DNA from: Labia minor
Taxonomy: Eukaryota > Arthropoda > Insecta > Dermaptera > Spongiphoridae
Direction of reading: 5' to 3'
NCBI GenBank assembly: GCA_963082975.1
Contig: OY720346.1
Span: 49,076,296-49,140,295 of the forward strand
Length of the DNA: 64,000 nucleotides
Both the position numbers and the translations under genes were made by a program. The notes beneath the pieces were generated by a model. That model saw only the letters and a program-made list of their open reading frames with translations. It did no database searches and had not been told where the DNA came from. Below are positions 44,710 to 56,700 of this stretch, one piece after another. Position 1 is the stretch's first letter; the number at the start of each line of letters is the position of its first letter.

Positions 44710-47700
44710 TTATTTATATACTTATATATTGGTAATCCATGATTTTTTTCTTAATTAAATTAAAAATTAAATATTTTAATTTTTTTGAAAATTTTCTACC
44801 GACCGACGATAGTAAGGCAGGTATTGTTTTCACACCAAATTCACATGTGGAGATTTTTACATCTCTCCACGAATCATGCATTTACTTAACAGAAAAAAGT
44901 ATTTTGATCATGTCTGTCCGTTCGTCCGTCTGTATAGATGTGTACAGTTTTAACGGATTTTGATAAAATTTGGTATATTTACTTAATGCATCAGTATGAT
45001 GAATTGATCAACTTTTGGAGTATATCCGGAAACCGGATGTGGTAGTTTACAAAGTATTAATTTTATATTATTTGTTCCAAAATATTTCACTTAAAATATA
45101 GTAGTAATTAATTATTGAGTAATTAAACTAAAAATAAAAACAAAAACAATATAATTTAGTCATTTTAATTCAAATTTTAAAAATATTTTTTTTTTGATAC
45201 TTTAAATATAAAAATAATGTTATTTAGAAATTAATTTATTTCAAATCGTCGGTCGGTCATGTGCCTGGCCACAGCTCATTATTATATGTAAAGATTAGAA
45301 GAGTCATGAAGTGGGTTTTTTTTGTCTTAATGAACAAGATTACGCGCACCTTTATATTATTATTTTTCTCCAATATTCATTAATTTAATTTATTTTTTTA
45401 TTTTTTGTGAGTTCTCTTCTTACACACCTATTACACGCTATGATAAACATAATCTTACTCACTTTTGTAAAAGTATTACATAAATCTAATATAATGTATT
45501 TATATAATGTATTTTATATAACTTATATAAAATAAAATCGATAAAAATATATTAATAACAAACCTGCTGGTGGTAATTTTGTACGTGAAATAAACATTTC
45601 TGGAAGTTGCCATCGATTTTCATCATCAATCCATGAGGAATCACTTTTGATTTTTTCCAAATTACTAAAATATTAATTCATAATTTCATATTTATTATTA
45701 TTATTATTATTATTATATTAGTACCTGTAATTGCATTCTCTTTTGAGTGTAGGTACAATTTTTTCAGAAATTTGTTGTAATAATTTTAACTGTCGATCTT
45801 GTTTTCGTATTGTTTCTAAATAATCTGTTCGTTCATTTTCAAATTCACTTTGTAAATCGGAAATTTCTCGTTCTAATGCTTTCACCTGAAATCATGAAAT
45901 AATTTATTAATTTTTTTAATATTGAAGAAATTCTATTTTTTTTCTTGTTAGTTTTTTGAACAAACCTAAAACTACTGAGTAATGGAAAGAAAATAAATTA
46001 ATTTTAAAAGGTCTATATAAAGGGACAGAAATTTTTTAATTAAGACCCTTTTAGTTTATTAAATTTTAAATATTGAGGATCTAATAATTAGAAATTTTAA
46101 AGAAAATTTTTATTTTTATTTTCCAAATAATTTTTTATATCTGCCATCAGATTGGGCAATAATAAAATGACTCACAATATATACATGAATACCTAATATA
46201 TTATTTACAAGTGAGGCTCGATTGGGAAAAAGAAGGAATCAAAGGGACAAAAGAGATTGCAAAATATAAATTAGAATGGATAGGAGAGGGATGAGAGAAA
46301 CAAAAAGAAATAAAGGGATAGATTTGGATATACTAAGCTAGCGTTAATGGAGATATGGCTAGGGTCTAATTGTGTGATTGAAGTATTTTATGTCTTCTTT
46401 TTAAGTTGTCTGTAAGTGCAAGTCGTATGTCACTTTGGTTTTGATGATAATGGAGACGATGTGGTGATACTTTTTACTAAATTGAAGTATGACTTGGGTA
46501 ACCAGAGGTATATTGAATTCCTTATGAAGAATGATTACGGGAAAACTATGGTCCTAAGGACAGTGATTTGAAACCTTTAATTCAGGGGTGCCAAACTCAT
46601 AGTTACACTTGGGCCAAATAAACAAGGTTTAACGAGACAAATTGAATTTTTTTTAATAAAGTCGAAACTGGTTGCAGGCAGCAAAAATAGTTGTCGCGGG
46701 CCGCGAGTTTGACACCCTTGCTCTAAATGGTCTTAAGATTGAATGTTTTAAAAGTTTCCCAAAACTGACTTTCATAGGTTCAAATCGACTTTATGATTGT
46801 CTTATAGATGAGAATTTTGTTCTTATATGAAAGATTTAATTCCCACCTAAGCAGTCAGGGGAGCCGACTAAGCGAGTTTTTTTTTGATGCAACTGCACCC
46901 CTCCAAATATTCCTATTCTGAGCCACAAGCCTCCAGTCCCTATCCTCTCCCATCTCATAGGAAGGTAGCATAGTGGATATAGTCTTTTCAGATTTAAGTC
47001 AGTTACATGAAAAATATTAGTAAGTAAGAACTAGAATTACTTATATACATATATATATATATTTATATGTATAATTTTATTAATCCCAAATTAGAAATTA
47101 AGTTGTGTTTAGGGATTATAAATGATCAAAACTATAAATAAGCTGGCATAACAAACACAATTTAAAAAAAAAATAGTGATAGAAAAATATCCGTAGAAGT
47201 TGAAGTTAAGAGATCGAACTACGCCAAGTTCATATATAATTTATATTTTAATAAAACAATATATTGAATAAAATTATAAAATTTTAAGATCCAAGAACGA
47301 AAAACAAAAATATGTATAAAATATAAAAAGACATAAATGTAAAACTGTCTTTAAAAAACATTTATAAAGTCAAAAATGTCATTTTTTTATTAATGATATT
47401 TTTTTCTGATTTAGTATTACATTAATTTAATATATAATATAGGAAATCAATAGAGATCTATGAATTTATTTACCTTCATTCTATTTTTCCTCAAAGCGTC
47501 TGTTTTTAAACCCAATTCTTGTTGAATATCATCATAAACCTAAAAAAATATTTTTTTTTCATTTCTCTATTTCTAATTATAAAGAAGGTTAAATATTTTA
47601 CCCGCAGAACAACCCCTTCTTCATCATCCACTTTGCTTAACACTTGTGCGAGGGCTTGTAATCTTCTTTCCGATGCCCTCTTCTTTCTGAGTCTCTTCTC

Positions 47701-50700
47701 TTTCAATTCTCTATCATTAGCCCTTTCACCACCTACCATACTTTTCTGTAATCTTTGTAAGCGCATAAGAACTTCTTCTTGTGCTGCATTATTCCTAGAA
47801 AAATTAAATTTTATAGTTATTTGAAGTTTATTCTACTAAAATTTATATATATTAATATGATTGAATAGGATGAATTTAGAGTATATGTGTTGATTAATTA
47901 AAAATTTAACAACAAAATTTATAGGTTTAGTGTTAATAAAGGACGAAAAAAAGTAATTAATTTGAAGTAAGGAATTACACTCTCTAGTAAATTGTCTGCA
48001 TTTATTTAATAAATATAGTTTATATTTATTATATCAAAAAAAATTATTTTTTATAACTTTTTAATCATAACATTATTTTAAGAATATATTGTAAAAGTTT
48101 TATTAACTTATTTAAGTTTTTTTTTGCAGAAACATTTTATTTAAGTAATTTACTAGCAATAAATTTTATTTCCAATTTTTTATAATAATTATTAAATTAT
48201 TAACGCACTTATAAATAATAGAACACATTTTTAGCATAATAAAAACTTACGTTTTAAGAACTTCATTTTCAATTAAAATATTTCCATTTCCATTCTGTAA
48301 AAATATAATATAATTAATTAAAAAGAAAATAGATTTGATAGTATGCATTTAATATGTTCTCTCGATCTATATATTTTTTACAAAATAATTCTAAAAAAAA
48401 TAACTTTCAAGAAAAAAAATATAAATATTTTCTAATACCGTTTGTACTTTATTATTATTATTGGAATCATTAAGGGAAGCCATTTGGTTCTTATATTGCT
48501 GGCGTAATTTTTCAAGATCTCCTTGAAGTTGTGTTTTACTATGTTGTTCGGCTGCATATTCTGCACGTAATTTCGCCATTTCCGCTTCATATTCCAAACG
48601 AACTTTCTCACGGGCCTCACTAAGAGTCCGTTCATCTGGCGACATGGGTATCGCTATGAAAAAAATGAACAAAGAATAAATAAATATCGTCGAAATAGAC
48701 TCAAAATCCAAAAAATTCTCTAATAAAAAACTCTTTTGAAAATATAGCCAAAATGGGCGCCAAATAGTCAAGACTCAAATCTCAAAGAAATTTAAATCTT
48801 AAAGAAAATTAAAAATTTAATCTTAATACAAAGGACTTAATAAGAGAAAGAATAGTGAGTTAATAAAGTAGATTTACTTTATTTATATTCTAACATACCT
48901 ATATTCTATGTATAGTTAACAAAAAAAAAAATTTAAATTGTTTTTTTAATTTTACATTGGGAATTAGTTACATTAGTACATTGCAAACCCATTTTTTCCT
49001 CTACATTCAATCTGTTTCTGTATTCTGTGGCAGTATACAAAGAGAATAAATTTTATATTAAGTGTTTTACTGCTCTTTATTTAGACACTTTCAAGATATT
49101 AATTTATTTCTAAGGTCAATTCAAAAAAGATTGATATAAACTCGATGTTATTTTTTTATCTAAAAAATAGTTATTTTTGGTATATATATTTATATAAATA
49201 TGATTAACATTTTAATTTTTATTTAACAGTGCAGTGGTTTGTTAAACAAAATGGAGACCCTTAGGCAGCAGTAATCTCGATTACTGTCTCCTAATAATTT
49301 TAGAAATATTAATTACAAAACAGTTTTAGGGGTATAATTTCATTGTATAAATAAAATAAAAAATTATCAATAAATTGATATAAAATATAAATAAACGATG
49401 ATTATTAAATAATATATCAATAAAAAAAATTAAAAATAATAAAATATTGATCGTAAATTTTCTTTTAACTTGAAATTTTATTTTCTATAAATATAGGCCC
49501 TAATTGCCCCTAAAAAATTATACATTGTTTAATCTAATGTTGAGTGTTCTCTAATTACCTACACCTAATAGGTAATCTGACATTGAGCCAGTAATTCTAG
49601 TACCCACATGAACTAATGATTGTATGATTTTGATTATATATGCGTTTTGACTGAAAAATTGTGATCACCTGAAAAAACCCATATTAATATTCTAAATCTT
49701 AAGTATCCATATTAGGTTTCAGCTAATCCAAGTTGAAGGCCTCAGCCTTAATTAATTTATGATTATTTTTTAATATAGATATATAGATTACTTAAAATGT
49801 TTATCTTTTTTATTAAGGGAAGGGGATAATTTATTGAGATGTAAATATTGCGTTTAGCTTTTGTAACAAAATATATTCTGTGTTTATTTTTATAGTCACG
49901 TGTAAGAATTGTCTAACAAAAGAAATAATCAATTATTTCATCGCCTCATTTCATTTGCCCTTGAACATTTTCATAAATATTATTATTTGGTTAATATTAA
50001 TAAATTGGGCCTACAATTCTATATCTACTAAAATATTAATAAATTATATACACACATATATATACCTAAATAAATATGTGAAAATTAGGGTATTTTAGAA
50101 TCAATATAATTAATAAGAAAAGTGTCATTTGTAATTAAATTAGTTAAGACGTAGTATTTCAAGGTTATATCGATTTCATAAAAAAAATTTGAATATATTA
50201 ATGGAAAAAATAAAATGTTCACTGATTAAACAACATTAGGACATGCAAGGGACATCAATTAGCCTTGCAGATTAATCAAATCATTTTTTTTCTATCATGA
50301 AAGTTATTATAATTATTACTAGTAAAAATGAAATAGGAAAATATCTCATAACTCACCATTTCTCTTCAATATTTAAAATTTATCTTTGAGATTTAAAATA
50401 AAAAAAAAACTTTAACAAAGAAGACATTCAAAATAGAACAATAGATTCATTCTAATGAGAGAAAATGATAACGTAGAGCATTATAAGGACTCTTATATAA
50501 AAATAAAATGAATGTAGTAATTGATTAGATATTAATGAAAATTATAGTCTATGTTCAAATAAAGGAATATAAGAATATTATGATATAACTTCATAGTAAT
50601 CGGTTCAGCCAATTTTGAGTCTATAACGTCACAATTTTCCGGACGGACACAGACAAACTAAATTCAAAATTCTAAAATCATTTTTGGATTTTAGAGTTTA

Positions 50701-53700
50701 TGAAACGCAAAGGTATGCACAACTTTTTAAATTCTGAGCAATGTGCAGACAAAAAACCATTTTTTTTATATATATAAAAGAGAATATATATATTTATTTA
50801 TTAATTCATCTATATATATTTAAATGAAAATGAACAAAAGTGAATTCAAGGCAAAAATCATAATTTTAATTTTGATTTTGATCTCATTTTCACGTAAGTT
50901 TTTAATATGGGTGGACAATGTGGGAAGGGACGCGAGAGAGATGGGACAGGGTAGGAGTTAGATGATTATAGTTTCGTATAGGAACACTTGGAGAAAAGTG
51001 GTTGCTGAGGCTAAGAACTTTCGAGTACCATGGAGCCACAGAGATAGATAGATAGATAGATATAACATATATAATAATAATATATAATTAATTTACTGAT
51101 TAAATTAAAATATATAAGAAACTCAAAAACATGAATGTTTTATGTAATATACTGATTATAACAAAATGGATGAACCTTTTACATACAGACTTTTAACCAA
51201 ATACTATGTATTACTTCAGAGATACAGGGGGCAGAGCCCCCTTCTAGGTGTGAAAAACGCCCAAGGCTGTCTGAGCAGCTAGTATATGTATATACATATA
51301 TATATTATATATTTACCAGTATGGCCATTGGAGTTGAGCAATTGTCTTAATTTATTAATTTCTTCTTGATACTCTCGAAGCATCGTATCTTTAGGATCTT
51401 CATTAATTTTTGGACGATTTTTAATATTTTTCGCTCGATTAGCATAACGAAGTGTACTTAATGTTTCGTCATAATTGTTATCCGCTGGTGACAGACATGC
51501 CACCATTAATGTTTTCGTATTTCCACCTAAAGAATCCTAAAATATAAACAACACCTAGTATAAATATAAAGTACCGGGACCCCGAGCCTCGGCTCGGTAC
51601 TTAAGTTAAAAAAAATGATTCATTATTATTGGGTTTGGCTGGTAATATTAATACATGGGATACCGAGCTGTCGCTCGAAAAAATATTTAGACATTATTAT
51701 AGACATTTTCATTCTGTAAATTAAATAATTTTATTTCATTTAAATAAATATCTATTTTTAAATAATTTTTCTCTCTACATTATTTATCTAATTCTGACAA
51801 TATATTAAGATCACACCGGGACCCCGAGCCTCGGCTAGGTAATTAAGTTAAAAAAAAATAATTCATTATTATATTGGGTTTGGCTGGTAATATTATACTT
51901 GGGACACCGAGCTGATATACAATTCTTTAATTATTTATTACAATTATTAAATGTTGGATCATTGCATGGAACTTGGGGTCCTCAATAATACATAAATATG
52001 TATACCGGGACCCCGAGCCTCGGCTCGGTACTTAAGTTAAAAAAAATGATTCATTATTATTGGATTTGGCTGGTAATATTAATACCTGGGACACCGAGCT
52101 CGCTCTACCCTTTAAAAAATATTGATATACAATTCTTTAATTATTTATTACAATTATTAAATGTATTAAATAATATTTTATTGAAAAAATATTAAAAATT
52201 ATAAAACTATCTAAAACTTAATTAATAAAAGAACAATGAATAAATAAATCACTAAAATAGATAAAAAACAAAATGCACGCGGCGAGTTTCGATCCTTCGA
52301 ACTCGGGGAGTAAAAACAATTGTTCTTACCGCTGGTCTATGATATATTTTGGTAATTAAAAAGATATTTTTACCATCTTTCAAAGACATTTATTTGTTTT
52401 GTTGTTTTTTTTTTGAGAGAGATTAATAAATATATATATATTTTATTAAAAATAAATATTTTTAATTTTATTTCGAAATTAAATAATGAATTTTATTTTA
52501 AAATATTTTAAATATTTAAAAAAAAAAGCGGGAGTAAAATTTCAATATGAATGTCATATGTCATCGATAAATAATAAATAATATTAATAAATATTAAATT
52601 TAATAAAAGAACAATGAATAAATAAATATAAAATAGTAATTTATTAATTAATTTATTAAAAAATAATAGATTAAAAAAAAAAAAAAAATTATTTCAAAAC
52701 CATTTTTTATTTTGTTGTTATTTTTTTTTTGAGAGAGATTAATAAATATATATATATATTTTATTAAAAATAAATATTTTTAATTTTATTTCGAAATTAA
52801 ATAATAAATTTTAAAATATTTTAAATATAAAAAAAATATTAATACAAAATTAAAAAAAGGCGGGAGTAAAATTTCAAAATGGATGCCATTTACGTCACCC
52901 ATATATAATTTTCAATTAAGAAATTAATAATGAAGCTGTAAGTTTCAAGAGATGTGATCAATAAAACTCAATTTTTCTTTATAAATACTATATCTAGTGT
53001 GAATTTGAAAAAAATCGTTAGAGCGGTTTTTGAGAACTAATGGTTATATATATATACAATTTTAGCTAGCATAATAAGATAAGAGTACCGGGACCCCGAG
53101 CCTCGGCTCGGTACTTAAGTTAAAAAAAATGATTCATTATTATTGGATTTGGCTGGTAATATTAATACCTGGGACACCGAGCTCTCGCTCTACCCTTTAA
53201 AAAATATTGATACACAATTCTTTAATTATTTATTACAATTATTAAATGTTACACATTTGCATCAATCTGATTAAAATTAATGAACTTGTGCTCCTCAATA
53301 ATACATAAATATATAATATATAGGTACATATATTTTTTTTCTATAGTGTTTTTTTGAAAAACTGTTTAGCGCCCCAAGTGGTTATAAAACAAACTAAAGA
53401 CAAAAAAACGTGCTTTGCAGCTTTTCGGAATTAAAAAAGCAAAATTGGCAGTCGTGGGACTGGCCGACAGAAGTGAAAACTTCTGCGTAAGAAATTTTAA
53501 AACAGACGAAATTCGCGCTATTTCACGAGAAAGATGAATTTCATATGCATGTATATATAAATAACTTATATATTATTTTAAACATATATTTTAAACAAAT
53601 TTGTAACTTATATTTATATATATATAAATACACAACTTTGTTTAAAATATTGCAATACGAACTGTTTTATAATTCTTATCTCTAACATAAAATATATATT

Positions 53701-56700
53701 TATTATGTGAAGTTCATTTCGTATAATTTTGATTATATATGTATATATGAAATGAACTTTACATAATAAATATATATTTATATGTTAGAGATAATTTATA
53801 AAACAGTTCTAATGACAATTCAAATTTCGCGCTCTGTTATAAGAAATTTGAAAGCAGATGGTTTCATGGTGTTGGTCACGATCACGCGAGTTCTATACTT
53901 TTTCCCCATCCCGCAAAAGTGCTCAACGCCGCTAAAGAAGTTTTCACTTCAAAAATTATTTAATATTTGGAAATATATCTGACTTATAGAAAAAATGAAT
54001 ATTAATTAAAGAAAGAAATAGTTTTTAAAATATCCTGAATAATATGTAACAATTTTCAAGATAGAAATTTATTACAATATTACAATTATTAACTGTTGCA
54101 TCATTGCATCAATCTGATTAAAATGAATGGAACTTCGGGTACTCAATAATAATAAATAAAATAATATTAATAAATATATTGAATAATATTTTATTGAAAA
54201 AATATTAAAACTTATAAAACTATCTAAAACTTTATTAATAAAAGAACAATGAATAAATAAATATAGAATAGTAATTTATTAAAAAGTAAACAATAGATAA
54301 AAAGAAAAAAAAATAACAAAATCATTATTTTCATTTTTAAATAACGATTCACCCGGCGAGTTTCGAACCGACGAAATCCACTCGTTAAAACATCAGTCCA
54401 ACCGCTGGACTATATGTATTTAGATAAAAAATTGTCATTTTTTTACTGTCTTAGCAGGCAGTATTAAAAATTTTGACGTTTTCCATATATAATTTTCAAT
54501 TAAGAAATTAATAATGAAGCTGTATGTTTCAAGAGATATCATCAATAAAACTTAATTTTTCTTTATAAATACTATATCTAGTGTGAATTTGAAAAAAATC
54601 GTTAGAGCGGTTTTTGAGAACCAATATATATAGATAAATACATATATACAATTTTAGCTAGCATAATAAGATAAGATATATTTATTTTATATTAATCATC
54701 GTTTCTCAAAATGATTGAATATTTTTAAAATTTTATTTGAAATTTCTTCTCTATAGGTATTAAATATATGTATATATTGCATTATATTATTAATAGATTT
54801 ATCTAATGAGAGTAGAATTGATTTGTAGAATGAAAACATAATAAACAGAAATTATATTATTATTTTTTTTTTATTTGACCTAATAATAATCTTTCATTCG
54901 TTGCCTCCCCCTTTTCATTTAATGAGTACTTCGATATAAACGAAATTTAAGAGACCTTGGAATACCCTTCATCCATTTGAAGGAGTCTCAATCACTTAAT
55001 CACGCTATATTACCAAAATTACTAAAATATCATTTAAAGACAGATAAAATGAAGAATGGAGATGGCCAAGAACATTTGCCACTTCATTCGAAATAATTAA
55101 TAGATATATAATATAATGATGAAAAAAATAAATAAAAATAGTATAAAAAAATAAGTTAGACATAAGAAAAAGGATGATCTCGACAGGATTGTGAAAAATT
55201 AATAATTTTTTCAAATATTTTTGAGGTCGTCCTTAATATTTTATTAGTCTAAAAAAAATAAACTTGACATTGTTTTTTCTCCCAAACTTCTTTTTCGTCG
55301 ACGAGTTGTTCTGTTATATGGTTAAAACGGATGACATCATAAACTAACTAATCGTTAGAGGGGAGTTAATAATAGAGAATATAACTTTAGTGTTTCATTC
55401 TTCACTCACCACTGGACAAATTCTATTAAATTAAAATTTAAATTAAAATAGAAATACTAGCCCTTAAACTTCAGTCATTATTTTTTGATACTTAATAAGA
55501 ACATAGGCTAGAATTTTATATTTATTATTAATCCTTTATTAATTTAAAAAAAAATAAATGATTTATTCTGCACCATATAGAAAATTAATCATCAAACGTA
55601 TTATTAATAATTACCTGTAATAAACGTGTAAGTTTAGAATCTCGATAAGGAATATGTTTACTTTTTCCATCTACAAGAGCTGATATGACATTTCCCAAAG
55701 CAGAGAGGGATAAATTAATTTTTGTTGCTTCCTTTAAACGTTCACCAGTTGCACCTTAAAATTTTTTTCATTTTTTAAATGAATACATAAATTTAAAAAT
55801 ATTAAACATATATATTTAAGAAATTACCTGTTTTTGCTTGACGTTCACTTCCAGCTAAATCAACTAAATTTAGTTTGCCTGTTCGAATATGTTCCCCTTT
55901 ACCATTACTATTTAATGAATCTGGCATCATTTCAAGACAAATACTGAAAATACTATGAGATCGGGATGAATCCGCATTCATGAGGGTTGCTCCAGTCGCT
56001 CTTTGTCTCCATCCACGCTCCATTAATCGTTCACAATCAGCAACACTTTGTACTGTATGCTGGGATAAATCTAAAAGTGAACTTAAACATTACATTTTCT
56101 TCCTTGAATTGAAAATATGGCTAAAGATGTATGACCTCATAATAAAGAAAAATTTTAAACCAAATTTGGGTGTCTTAATAACTCTTGAAGGTATAATATA
56201 CAACACTCACACTCCCGGAAAATTTATAAAACAATTATTTTAATCTTGAATCGCTTATTTCAATTCTTTCTTTAGTGTCTCGCAAGAGATCGTATTGCAA
56301 TCACGAAAATTTTCGATGTCGAGATTTTGATGTTTTTATACGTTTTGAAGGTCCCTGAGTCATTTTCACTAAGGTTAAGAAAAATGTCTGTGTGTATGTG
56401 TGTGTATGTAAACAAGATTACGCAAAAACGGTTTGAGCTAGAATAATGAAATTTCGTACAAGGACATTATTGAAAATTCGTAGTTTTTTTTTGAGAAAAG
56501 TATATCTCTTTCGAAACCCTGTTTTCATTTTTTTCCTCTAGACTGACCGTAAAAATAAAGAAATATGTTTAATAGTTTTTCACTTGATTAATAATTGTAT
56601 AGAACTGCTATATATAGAATTTCAGCTTGATTGAATAACTGAAGGTACCGGAATTGATTTTTTAAATTTTGACTTATAATAATTCAATTCAAATTTGCGA

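Noticed and set aside
47519..47824. 101-codon plus-strand ORF
   Set aside because: Antisense of KIF17 exon H plus intron; the minus frame matches the kinesin.
51574..53290. CRISPR array or satellite
   Set aside because: Unit lengths and spacing vary widely, the same units are dispersed elsewhere, and the host is a eukaryote.
52270..54425. Two functional tRNA genes
   Set aside because: Box-like sequences exist, but acceptor, D and T stems do not pair and both lie in the same dispersed repeat.
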